From Aplectana chamaeleonis (lineage: Eukaryota > Nematoda > Chromadorea > Rhabditida > Cosmocercidae), in the NCBI GenBank assembly GCA_029168955.1, contig JAPDOI010001076.1:162521-226520 (forward strand): 64,000 nucleotides of DNA. Reading direction: 5' to 3'. The position numbers and the translations under genes are program-made. Shown in pieces: positions 40,701 through 55,700 of this stretch. How positions within the stretch are numbered: position 1 is the first letter of the stretch; every line of letters begins with the position of its first letter. Below the pieces are notes generated by a model, which saw nothing but the letters and a program-made list of their open reading frames with translations, made no database searches and had not been told where the DNA came from.

Positions 40701-43700
40701 GCACACTCCCACTGATAACCTGCACACTTTCTATGACGTCCTGCACACTCCCACTGATAACCTGCACACTTTTATATGACATCCTGCACACTCCCACTGA
40801 TGTCCTGCACATTTTCTATGACGTCCTGCACACTCCCACTGATGTCCTGCACACTTTCTATGACGTCCTGCACACTCCCAACGATGTCTTGCACATTTTA
40901 TATGACGTCCTGCACACCCCCACTGATGACCGTCACACTTTCTATGACGCGCCGCACACTCCCACTGATGTCCTGCACATTTTCTATGACGTTCTGCCCA
41001 CTCCCACTTATGTCCTGCCCACTTTCTATGACGTCCTGCACACTCCCACTGATGTCCTGCACACCTTCTATGACGTCCTGCACACTCCCACTGATGTCCT
41101 GAACACTTTTTATGACGTCCTGCACACTCCCACTGATGTCCTGCACACTTTTATATGACATCCTGCACATTCCCACTGATGTCCTGCACATTTTCTATGA
41201 CGTCCTGCACACTCCCACTGCACATTTTCTATGACGTCCTGCACACTCCCACTGATGTCCTGCACACTTTTTATGAGGTGCTGCACACTCACACTGATGT
41301 CCTGCACACTTTTTATGAGGTGCTGCACACTCCCACTGATAACCTGCACCTTTTATATGACATCCTGCACACTCCCACTGATGTCCTGCACATTTTCTAT
41401 GACGTCCTGCACACTCCCACTGATGTCCTGCACATTTTCTATGACGTCCTGCACACTCCCACTGATGTCCTGCACACTTTATATGACGTCCTGCACACTC
41501 CCACTGATGTCCTGCACACTTTATATGACATCCTGCACACTCCCACTGATGTCCTGCACATTTTCTATGACGTCCTGCACACTCCCACTGATGTCCTGCA
41601 CACTTTATATGACGTCCTGCACACTCCCACTGATGTCCTGCACACTTTATATGACTTCCTGCACGCTCCCACTGATGTCCTGCACACTTTGTATGACGTC
41701 CTGCACACTCCCACTGATGTCCTGCACACTTTGTATGACGTCCTGCACACTCCCACTGATGTCCTGCACACTTTCTATGACGTCCTGCACACTCCCACTG
41801 ATGTCCTGCACACTTTTTATGACGTCCTGCACACTCCCACTGATGTCCTGCACACTTTCAATGAGGTCCTGCACACTCCCACTGATGTCCTGCACATTTT
41901 CTATGAGGTCCTGCACAGTCCCACTGATGTCCTGCCCACTTTCTATGAGGTCCTGCACAGTCCCGCTGATGTCCTGCACCTTTTATATGACATCCTGCAC
42001 ACTCCCACTGATGTCCTGCACATTTTCTATGACGTCCTGCACACTCCCACTGATGTCTTGCACACTCCCAATAATGTCCTGCATACTACCACTGATGTCC
42101 TGCACACTTTTCATGAGGTGCTGCACACTCCCACTGATAACCTGCACCTTTTATATGACATCCTGCACACTCCCACTGATGTCCTGCACATTTTCTATGA
42201 CGTCCTGCACACTCCCACTGATGTCCTGCACACTTTTTATGAGGTGCTGCACACTCCCACTGATGTCCTGCACATTTCCTATGACGTCCTGCACACTCCC
42301 AGTGATGTCCTGCACACTTTTTATGAGGTGCTGCACACTCCCACTGATAACCTGCACCTTTTATATGACATCCTACACACTCCCACTGATGTCCTGCACA
42401 CTTTCTATGACGTCCTGCACACTCCCACTGATGTCCTGCACATTTCCTATGACGTCCTGCACACTCCCAGTGATGTCCTGCACACTATGTATGAGGTGCT
42501 GCACACTCCCACTGATAACCTGCACCTTTTATATGACATCCTGCACACTCCCACTGATGTCTTGCACACTTTCTATGACGCCCTGCACACTCCCACTGAT
42601 GCCCTGCACACTTTCTATGACATCCTGCACGTTCCCACTGATGTCCTGCACACTTTCTATGACGTCCTGCACACTCCCACTGATGTCCTGCACATTTTCT
42701 ATGACGTCCTGCACACTCCCACTGATGTCCTGCACACTTTTTATGAGGTGCTGCACACTCACACTGATGTCCTGCACACTTTTTATGAGGTGCTGCACAC
42801 TCCCACTGATAACCTGCACCTTTTATATGACATCCTGCACACTCCCACTGATGTCCTGCACATTTTCTATGACGTCCTGCACACTCCCACTGATGTCCTG
42901 CACACTTTTTATGACATCCTACACACTCCCACTGATGTCCTGCACACTTTCTGTGACATCCTGCACGCTCCCACTGATGTCCTGCACACTTTTTGTGACA
43001 TCCTGCACACTCCCACTGATGTCCTGCACACTTTCTATGACGTCCTGCACACTCCCACTGATATCCTGCACACTTTATATGACGTCCTGCACACTCCCAC
43101 TGATGTCCTGCACACTTTCTGTGACATCCTGCACATTCCCACTGATGTCCTGCACACTTTTTATGACATCCTGCACACTCCCACTGATGTCCTGCACACT
43201 TTATATGACGTCCTGCACACTTCCACTGATGTCCTGCACACTTTTTATGACGTACTGCACACTCCCACTGATGTCCTGCACATTTTCTATGACGTCCTGC
43301 ACACTCCCACTGATGTCCTGCACACTTTTTATGACGTGCTGCACACTCCCACTGATGTCCTGCACACTATATGACGTCCTGCACACTCCCACTGATGTCC
43401 TGCACATTTTATATGACGTCCTGCACACTCCCACTGATGTCCTGCACACATTCTATGACGTCCTGCACACTCCCACTAATACTCTGCACACTTTATATGA
43501 CGTCCTGCACCCTCCCAATGATGTCCTGCACACTTTATATCACGTCCTGCACACTCCCACTGATGTCCTGCACATTTTCTATGACGTCATGCACACTCCC
43601 ACTGATGTCCTGCACACTTTATATGACATCCTGCACACTCCCACTGATGTCCTGCACACTTTATATGACGTCCTGCACACTCCCACTGATGTCCTGCACA

Positions 43701-46700
43701 CTTTCTATGACGTCCTGCACACTCCCACTGATGTCCTGCACACTTTATATGACGTCCTGCACACTCCCACTGATGTCCTGCACACTTTGTATGACGTCCT
43801 GCACACTCCCACTGATGTCCTGCACACTTTCTATGATTTCCTGCACACTCCCACTGATGTCCTGCACACTTTCTATCACGTCCTGCACACTCCCACTGAT
43901 GTCCTGCACACTTTCTATCACGTCCTGCACACTCCCACTGATGTCCTGCACATTTTCTATGACGTCCTGCACACTCCCACTGATGTCTTGCACACTCCCA
44001 ATAATGTCCTGCATACTACCACTGATGGCCTGCACACTTTCTATAACGTCCTGCATACGACCACTGATGGCCTGCACACTTTCTATAACGTCCTGCACAC
44101 TCCCAAGGATGTCCTGCACACTTTTTGTGACATCCTGCACACTCCCACTGATGTCCTGCACACTTTCTATGACGTCCTGCAGACTCCCACTAATGTCCTG
44201 CACACTTTCTATGACGTCCTGCACACTCCCACTGATGTCCTGCACACTTTTATATGACATCCTGCTCACTCACACTGATGTCCTGCACATTTTCTATGAC
44301 GTTCTGCACACTTTCACTGAGGTTCTGCCCACTTCATACGAGAATCTGCACACTTCCACTGATGTCCTGCTGACCTTCTATGACGTCCTGCACACTCCCA
44401 CTGATAACCTGCACCTTTTATATGACATCCTGCACACTCCCACTGATGTCCTGCACATTTCCTATGACGTCCTGCACACTCCCACTGATGTCCTGCACAC
44501 TTTTTATGAGGTGCTGCACACTCCCACTGATAACCTGCACCTTTTATATGACATCCTGCACACTCCCACTGATGTCCTGCACATTTTCTATGACGTCCTG
44601 CACACTCCCACTGATGTCCTGCACACTTTTTATGAGGTGCTGCACACTCCCACTGATGTCCTGCACACTTTTTATGACATCCTGCACGTTCCCACTGATG
44701 TCCTGCACACTTTCTATGACGTCCTGCACACTCCCAATAATGTCCTGCACATTTTCTATGACGTACTGCACACTCCCACTGATGTCCTGCACACTTTTTA
44801 TGTGGTGCTGCACACTCCCACTGATGTCCTGCACATTTTATATGACGGCCTGCACACTCCCACTGATGTCCTGCAGACTTTTTATGTCATCCTGCACCCT
44901 CCCACTGATGTCCTGCACATTTTCTATGACGTCCTGCACACTCCCACTGATGTCCTGCACACTTTTTATGAGGTGCTGCACACTCCCACTGATAACCTGC
45001 ACCTTTTATATGACATCCTGCACACTCCCACTGATGTCCTGCACACTTTTTATGAGGTGCTGCACACTCTCACTGATGTCCTGCACATTTTCTATGACGT
45101 CCTGCACACTCCCACTGATGTCCTGCACACTTTTCATGAGGTGCTGCACACTCCCACTGATAACCTGCACCTTTTATATGACATCCTGCACACTCCCACT
45201 GATGTCCTGCACACTTTTTTTGAGGTGCTGCACACTCCCACTGATAACCTGCACCTTTTATATGACATCCTGCACACTCCCACTGATGTCTTGCACACTT
45301 TCTATGACGCCCTGCACACTCCCACTGATGCCCTGCACACTTTCTATGACATCCTGCACGTTCCCACTGATGTCCTGCACACTTTCTATGACGTCCTGCA
45401 CACTCCCAATAATGTCCTGCATACTTTCTATGACGTCCTGCACACTCCCACTGATGCCCTGCACATTTTCTATGACGTCCTGCACACTCCCACTGATGTC
45501 CTGCACATTTTCTATGACGTCCTGCACACTCACACTGATGTCCTGCACACTTTTTATGACGTCCTGCACACTCCCACTGATGTCCTGCACATTTTCTATG
45601 ACGTCCTGCACACTCCCACTGATGTCCTGCACACTTTTTATGAGGTGCTGCACGCTCCCACTGATGTCCTGCACATTTTCTATGACGTCCTGCACACTCC
45701 CACTGATGTCCTGCACATTTTCTATGACGTCCTGCACACTCCCACTGATGTCCTGCACACTTTTTATGAGGTGCTGCACACTCCCACTGATAACCTGCAC
45801 CTTTTATATGACATCCTGCACACTCCCACTGATGTCTTGCACACTTTCTATGACGCCCTGCACACTCCCACTGATGCCCTGCACACTTCCTATGACATCC
45901 TGCACGTTCCCACTGATGTCCTGCACACTTTCTATGACGTCCTGCACACTCCCACTGATGTCCTGCACACTTTTATATGACATCCTGCACACTCCCACTG
46001 ATGTCCTGCACACTTTTCTATGACGTCCTGCACACTCCCACTGATGTCCTGCACACTTTTATATGACATCCTGCCCACTCCCACTGATGTCCTGCACATT
46101 TTCTATGACGTCCTGCACACTCCCACTGATGTCCTGCACACTTTTGATGAGGTGCTGCACACTCCCACTGATGTCCTGCACACTTTTTATGAGGTGCTGC
46201 ACACTCCCACTGATGTCCTGCACATTTTCTATGACGTCCTGCACACTCCCACTGATGTCCTGCACACTTTTTATGAGGTGCTGCACACTCCCACTGATAA
46301 CCTGCACCTTTTATATGACATCCTGCACACTCCCACTGATGTCCTGCACACTTTTTATGAGGTGCTGCACACTCCCACTGATGTCCTGCACATTTTCTAT
46401 GACGTCCTGCACACTCCCACTGATGTCCTGCACACTTTCTATGACGTGCTGCACACTCCCACTGATGTCCTGCACACTATCTGTGACGTCCTGCACACTC
46501 CCACTGATGTCCTGCACACTTTTTATGACGTCCTGCACACTCCCACTGATGTCCTGCACACTTTCTATGACGTCCTGCACACTTCCACTGATGTCCTGCA
46601 CACTTTATATGACGTCCTGCACACTCCCACTGATGTCCTGCACACTATATGACGTCCTGCACACTCCCACTGATGTCCTGCACATTTTCTATGACGTCCT

Positions 46701-49700
46701 GCACACTCCCACTGATGTCCTGCACATTTTCTATGACGTCCTGCACACTCCCACTGATGTCCTGCACACTTTTTATGAGGTGCTGCACACTCCCACTGAT
46801 GTCCTGCACACTTTTTATGAGGTGCTGCACGCTCCCACTGATAACCTGCACCTTTTATATGACATCCTGCACACTCCCACTGATAACCTGCACCTTTTAT
46901 ATGACATCCTGCACACTTCCACTGATGTCCTGCACACTTTTTATGAGGTGCTGCACACTCCCACTGATGTCCTGCACATTTTCTATGACGTCCTGCACAC
47001 TCCCACTGATGTCCTGCACATTTTCTATGACGTCCTGCACACTCCCACTGATGTCCTGCACACTTTTTATGAGGTGCTGCACGCTCCCACTGATAACCTG
47101 CACCTTTTATATGACATCCTGCACACTCCCACTGATGTCCTGCACATTTTCTATGACGTCCTGCACACTCCCACTGATGTCCTGCACATTTTCTATGACG
47201 TCCTGCACACTCCCACTGATGTCCTGCACATTTTCTATGACGTCCTGCACACTCCCACTGATGTCCTGCACATTTCCTATGACGTCCTGCACACTCCCAG
47301 TGATGTCCTGCACACTTTTTATGAGGTGCTGCACACTCCCACTGATGACCTGCACCTTTTATATGACATCCTGCACACTTCCACTGATGTCCTGCACACT
47401 TTTTATGAGGTGCTGCACACTCCCACTGATGTCCTGCACATTTTCTATGACGTCCTGCACACTCCCACTGATGTCCTGCACACTTTTTATGAGGTGCTGC
47501 ACGCTCCCACTGATAACCTGCACCTTTTATATGACATCCTGCACACTCCCACTGATAACCTGCACCTTTTATATGACATCCTGCACACTCCCACTGATGT
47601 CCTGCACATTTTCTATGACGTCCTGCACACTCCCACTGATGTCCTGCACATTTTCTATGACGTCCTGCACACTCCCACTGATGTCCTGCACACTTTTTAT
47701 GAGGTGCTGCACACTCCCACTGATAACCTGCACCTTTTATATGACATCCTGCACACTCCCACTGATGTCCTGCACATTTTCTATGACGTCCTGCACACTC
47801 CCACTGATGTCTTGCACACTCCCAATAATGTCCTGCATACTACCACTGATGTCCTGCACACTTTCTACTAGAATCTGCACACTCCCACTGATGTCCTGCT
47901 CACTTCTATGACATCCTGCACACTTTCACTGATGTCCTGCACATTTTCTATGACGTCCTGCACACTTCCACTGAGGTCCTGCACACTTTATAGGAGGTCC
48001 TGCACACTCCCACTGATAACCTGCACCTTTATATGACATCCTGCACACTCCCACTAATATCCTGCACACTTTATATGACGTCCTGCACACTCCCACTGAT
48101 GTCCCGCACACTTTCTATGACTTCCTGAAAACTCCCACCGATGTCCTGCACACTTAATATATGACGTCCTGCACACTCCCACTGATGTCCTGCACTTTTT
48201 CTATCCCGTCCTGCACACTCCCACTGATGTCCTGCACACTTTCTATGACTTCCTGCACACTGCCACTGATGTCCTGCACACTTTATATGACGTCCTGAAA
48301 ACTCCCACCGATGTCCTGCACACTTAATATATGACGTCCTGCACACTCCCACTAATGTCCTGCACACTTTTTGTGACATCCTGCACACTCCCACTGATGT
48401 CCTGCACATTTTCTATGACGTCCTGCACACTCCCACTGATGTCCTGCACATTTCCTATGACGTCCTGCACACTCCCACTGATGTCCTGCACACTTTTTAT
48501 GAGGTGCTGCACACTCCCACTGATAACCTGCACCTTTTATATGACATCCTGCACACTCCCACTGATGTCCTGCACATTTTCTATGACGTCCTGCACACTC
48601 CCACTGATGTCCTGCACATTTTCTATGACGTCCTGCACACTCCCACTGATGTCCTGCACACTTTTTATGACATCCTGCACGTTCCCACTGATGTCCTGCA
48701 CACTTTCTATGACGTCTTGCACACTCCCAATAATGTCCTGCACACTTTTTATGAGGTGCTGCACACTCCCACTAATGTCCTGCACATTTTCTATAACGTC
48801 CTGCACACTCCCACTGATGTCCTGCACATTTTATGTGACGTCCTGCACACTCCCACTGATGTCCTGCACATTTTCTATGACGTCCTGCACACTCCCACCG
48901 ATGTCCTGCACACTTAATATATGACGTCCTGCACACTCCCACTGATGTCCTGCACACTTTCTATCACGTCCTGCACACTCCCACTGATGTCCTGCACACT
49001 TTATATGACGTCCTGCACACTCCCACCGATGTCCTGCACACTTTATATGACGTCCTGCACACTCCCACTGATGTCCTGCACTTTTTCTATCCCGTCCTGC
49101 ACACTCCCACTGATGTCCTGCACACTTTCTATGACTTCCTGCACACTCCCACTGATGTCCTGCACACTTTATATGACGTCCTGCACACTCCCACCGATGT
49201 CCTGCACACTCCCACTAATATCCTGCACACTTTTTATGAGGTGCTGCACACTCCCACTGATAACCTGCACCTTTTATATGACGTCCTGCACACTCCCACT
49301 GATGTCCTGCACATTTTCTATGACGTCCTGCACACTCCCACTGATGTCCTGCACATTTCTATGACGTCCTGCACGTTCCCACTGATGTCCTGCACACTTT
49401 TTATGAGGTGCTGCACACTCCCGCTGATAACCTGCACCTTTTATATGACGTCCTGCACACTCCCACTGATGTCCTGCACATTTTCTATGACGTCCTGCAC
49501 ACTCCCACTGATGTCCTGCACATTTTCTATGACGTCCTGCACACTCCCACTGATAACCTGCACCTTTTATATGACATCCTGCACACTCCCACTGATGTCC
49601 TGCACATTTTCTATGACGTCCTGCACACTCCCACTGATGTCCTGCACATTTTCTATGACGTCCTGCACACTCCCACTGATGTCCTGCACATTTTCTATGA

Positions 49701-52700
49701 CGTCCTGCACACTCCCACTGATGTCCTGCACACTTTTTATGAGGTGCTGCACACTCCCACTGATAACCTGCACCTTTTATATGACATCCTGCACACTCCC
49801 ACTGATGTCCTGCACACTTTTTATGAGGTGCTGCACACTCCCACTGATGTCCTGCACATTTTCTATGACGTCCTGCACACTCCCACTGATGTCCTGCACA
49901 CTTTTTATGAGGTGCTGCACGCTCCCACTGATAACCTGCACCTTTTATATGACGTCCTGCACACTCCCACTGATGTCCTGCACATTTTCTATGACGTCCT
50001 GCACACTCCCACTGATGTCCTGCACATTTTCTATGACGTCCTGCACACTCCCACTGATGTCCTGCACACTTTTTATGAGGTGCTGCACACTCCCACTGAT
50101 AACCTGCACCTTTTATATGACATCCTGCACACTCCCACTGATGTCCTGCACATTTTCTATGACGTCCTGCACACTCCCACTGATGTCCTGCACATTTCCT
50201 ATGACGTCCTGCACACTCCCACTGATGTCCTGCATATTTTCTATGACGTCCTGCACACTCCCACTGATGTCCTGCACATTTTCTATGACGTCCTGCACAC
50301 TCCCAGTGATGTCCTGCACACTTTTTATGAGGTGCTGCACACTCCCACTGATGTCCTGCACACTTTCTTTGACGTCCTGCACACTCCCACTGATATCCTG
50401 CACACTTTCTATGACGACCTGCACACTCCCACTGATGTCCTGCACACTTTTTTCGACGTCCTGCACACTCCCACTGATGTACTGCACATTTTCTATGACG
50501 TCCTGCACACTCCCACTGATGCCCTGCACACTTTCTATGACGTCCTGCACACTCCGACTGATGTCCTGCACATTTTCTATGACATCCTGCACACTCCCAC
50601 TGATGTCCTGCACATTTTCTATGACGTCCTGCACACTCCCACTGATGTCCTGCACACTTTTTATGAGGTGCTGCCCACTCCCACTGATAACCTGCACCTT
50701 TTATATGACATCCTGCACACTCCCACTGATGTCCTGCACACTTTTTATGAGGTGCTGCACGCTCTCACTGATGTCCTGCACATTTTCTTTGACGTCCTGC
50801 ACACTCCCGCTGATGTCCTGCACACTTTTTATGACGTCCTGCACACTCCCACAGATGTCCTGCACACTTTTATGAGGTGCTGCACACTCCCACTGATAAC
50901 CTGCACCTTTTATATGACATCCTGCACACTCCCACTGATGTCCTGCTCACTTTCTATGACGTCCTGCACACTCCGACTGATGACCTGCACATTTTCTAAG
51001 ACATCCTGCACACTCCCACTAATGTCCTGCGCATATTCTGTGACATCCTGCACACTTTCTATGACGTCATGCACACTCCCACTGATGTCATGCACACTAT
51101 CTATGACGTCCTGCACACTCCCACTGACGTCATGCACACTATCTATGACGTCCCGCACACTCCCACTGATGTCCTGCACATTTTCTATGACGTCCTGCAC
51201 ACTCCCACTGATGTCCTGCACACTTTTTATGAGGTGCTGCACACTCCCACTGATAACCTGCACCTTTTATATGACATCCTGCACACTCCCACTGATGTCC
51301 TGCACAATTTTTATGAGGTGCTGCACACTCCCACTGATGTCCTGCACATTTTCTATGACGTCCTGCACACTCCCACTGATGTCCTGCACACTTTTTATGA
51401 GGTGCTGCACACTCCCACTGATAACCTGCACCTTTTATATGACATCCTGCACGCTCCCACTGATGTCCTGCACATTTTCTATGACGTCCTGCACACTCCC
51501 ACTGATGTCCTGCACATTTTCTATGACGTCCTGCACACTCCCACTGATGTCCTGCACATTTTCTATGACGTCCTGCACACTCCCACTGATGTCCTGCACA
51601 TTTTCTATGACGTCCTGCACACTCCCACTGATGTCCTGCACATTTCCTATGACGTCCTGCACACTCCCAGTGATGTCCTGCACACTTTTTATGAGGTGCT
51701 GCACACTCCCACTGATAACCTGCACCTTTTATATGACATCCTGCACACTCCCACTGATGTCCTGCACATTTTCTATGACGTCCTGCACACTCCCACTGAT
51801 GTCCTGCACATTTTCTATGACGTCCTGCACACTCCCACTGATGTCCTGCACACTTTTTATGACATCCTGCACACTCCCACTGATGTCCTGCACACTTTCT
51901 ATGACGTCCTGCACACTCCCACTGATGTCCTGCACATTTTCTATGACGTCCTGCACACTCCCACTGATGTCCTGCACACTTTTTATGAGGTGCTGCACAC
52001 TCCCACTGATAACCTGCACCTTTTATATGACATCCTGCACACTCCCACTGATGTCCTGCACATTTTCTATGACGTCCTGCACACTCCCACTGATGTCCTG
52101 CACATTTTCTATGACGTCCTGCACACTCCCACTGATGTCCTGCACATTTCCTATGACGTCCTGCACACTCCCAGTGATGTCCTGCACACTTTTTATGAGG
52201 TGCTGCACACTCCCACTGATAACCTGCACCTTTTATATGACATCCTGCACACTCCCACTGATGTCCTGCACACTTTTTATGAGGTGCTGCACACTCCCAC
52301 TGATGTCCTGCACATTTTCTATGACGTCCTGCACACTCCCACTGATGTCCTGCACACTTTTTATGAGGTGCTGCACACTCCCACTGATGTCCTGCACATT
52401 TTCTATGACGTCCTGCACACTCCCACTGATGTCCTGCACATTTTCTATGACGTCCTGCACACTCCCACTGATGTCCTGCACACTTTTTATGAGGTGCTGC
52501 ACACTCCCACTGATAACCTGCACCTTTTATATGACATCCTGCACACTCCCACTGATGTCCTGCACATTTTCTATGACGTCCTGCACACTCCCACTGATGT
52601 CCTGCACACTTTTTATGAGGTGCTGCACACTCCCACTGATAACCTGCACCTTTTATATGACATCCTGCACACTCCCACTGATGTCCTGCACACTTTTTAT

Positions 52701-55700
52701 GAGGTGCTGCACACTCCCACTGATGTCCTGCACATTTTCTATGACGTCCTGCACACTCCCACTGATGTCCTGCACACTTTCTTTGACGTCCTGCACGCTC
52801 CCACTGATGTCCTGCACACTTTATATGACGTCCTGCACACTCCCACTGATGTCCTGCACACTTTCTATGACGTCCTGCACACTCCCACTGATGTCCTGCA
52901 CACTTTCTATGACTTCCTGCACGCTCCCACTGATGTCCTGCACACTTTATATCACGTCCTGCACACTCCCAACGATGTCCTGCACATTTTATATGACATC
53001 CTGCACACTCCCACTGATGTCCTGCACATTTTCTATGACGTCCTGCACACTCCCACTGATGTCCTGCACATTTCCTATGACGTCCTGCACACTCCCACTG
53101 ATGTCCTGCACACTTTTTATGAGGTGCTGCACACTCCCACTGATAACCTGCACCTTTTATATGACATCCTGCACACTCCCACTGATGTCCTGCACATTTT
53201 CTATGACGTCCTGCACACTCCCACTGATGTCCTGCACATTTCCTATGACGTCCTGCACACTCCCAGTGATGTCCTGCACACTTTTTATGACGCCGTGCAC
53301 CCTCCCACTGATGCCCTGCACACTTTCTATGACGTCCTGCACACTCCCACTGATGTCCTGCACATTTTCTATGAAGTCCTGCACACTCCCACTGATGTCC
53401 TGCACACTTTTTATGAGGTGCTGCACACTCCCACTGATGTCCTGCACATTTTCTCTGACGTCCTGCACACTCCCACTGATGTCCTGCACACTTTCTATGA
53501 AGTCCCGCACACTCCCACTGATGTCCTGCACACTTTCTCTGACGTCCTGCACACCCCCGCTGGTGTCCTACACACTTTTTATGACGTCCTGCACACTCCC
53601 ACTGATGTCCTACACACTTTCTATGACGTCCTGCACACTCCCACTGATGTCCTGCACGTTTTCTATGACGTCCTCCACACTCCCACCGATGTCCTGCACA
53701 CTTTATATGACGTCCTGCCCACTCCCACTGATGTCCTGCACACTTTATATGACGTCCTGCACACTCCCACTGATGTCCTGCACATTTTCTATGACGTCCT
53801 GCACACTCCCACTGATGTCCTGCACATTTTCTATGACGTCCTGCACACTCCCACTGATGTCCTGCACACTTTTTATGAGGTGCTGCACACTCCCACTGAT
53901 AACCTGCACCTTTTATATGACATCCTGCACACTCCCACTGATGTCCTGCACATTTCCTATGACGTCCTGCACACTCCCACTGATGTCATGCACACTTTCT
54001 ATGACGTCCTGCACACTCCCACTGATGTCATGCACACTTTCAATGACGTCCTGCACACTCCCACTGATAACCTGCACACTATCTATGACGTCTCGCACAC
54101 TCCCACTGATGTCATGCACACTTTCTATGACGTCCTGCACATTCCCACTGATGTCCTGCACCTTTTATATGACGTCCTGCACACTCCCACTGATGTCCTG
54201 CACATTTTCTATGACGTCCTGCACACTCCCACTGATGTCCTGCACATTTTCTATGACGTCCTGCACACTCCCACTGATGTCCTGCACACTTTTTATGAGG
54301 TGCTGCACACTCCCACTGATAACCTGCACCTTTTATATGACATCCTGCACACTCCCACTGATGTCCTGCACACTTTTTATGAGGTGCTGCACACTCCCAC
54401 TGATGTCCTGCACATTTTCTATGACGTCCTGCACACTCCCACTGATGTCCTGCACACATTCTATCACGTCCTGCACACTACCACTGATGTCCTGCACATT
54501 TTCCCTGACGTCCTGCACACTCCTACTGATGTCCTGCACACTTTGTATGACGTCCTCCACACTCCCACTAATATCTTGCACACTTTATATGAGGTCTTGC
54601 ACACTCCCACTGATGTCCTGCACATTTTTATGACGTGCTGCACACTCCCACTGATGTGCTGCCCAGTTTCTATGACCTCCTGCCCACTCCCACTGATGTC
54701 CTGCACACTTTCTATCAGGTCCTGCACACTCCAAACGATGTCCTGCACATTTTATATGACATCCTGCACACTCCCACTGATGTCCTGCACGCTTTCTATG
54801 ACGTCCTGCACACTCCCACTGATGTCCTGTACATTTCCTATGACGTCCTGCACACTCCCAGTGATGTCCTGCACACTTTTTATGAGGTGCTGCACACTCC
54901 CACTGATAACCTGCACCTTTTATATGACATCCTGCACACTCCCACTGATGTCCTGCACGCTTTCTATGACGTCCTGCACACTCCCACTGATGTCCTGTAC
55001 ATTTCCTATGACGTCCTGCACACTCCCACTGATGTCCTGCACATTTTCTATGACGTCCTGCACACTCCCACTGATGTCCTGCACACTTTTTATGAGGTGC
55101 TGCACACTCCCACTGATAACCTGCACCTTTTATATGACATCCTGCACACTCCCACTGATGTCCTGCACACTTTTTATGAGGTGCTGCACACTCCCACTGA
55201 TGTCCTGCACATTTTCTATGACGTCCTGCACACTCCCACTGATGTCCTGCACATTTTCTATGACGTCCTGCACACTCCCACTGATGTCCTGCACATTTTC
55301 TATGACGTCCTGCACACTCCCACTGATGTCCTGCACACTTTTTATGAGGTGCTGCACACTCCCACTGATAACCTGCACCTTTTATATGACATCCTGCACA
55401 CTCCCACTGATGTCCTGCACATTTTCTATGACGTCCTGCACACTCCCACTGATGTCCTGCACATTTTCTATGACGTCCTGCACACTCCCACTGATGTCCT
55501 GCACACTTTTATGAGGTGCTGCACACTCCCACTGATAACCTGCACCTTTTATATGACATCCTGCACACTCCCACTGATGTCCTGCACATTTTCTATGACG
55601 TCCTGCACACTCCCACTGATGTCCTGCACATTTTCTATGACGTCCTGCACACTCCCACTGATGTCCTGCACACTTTTTATGAGGTGCTGCACACTCCCAC

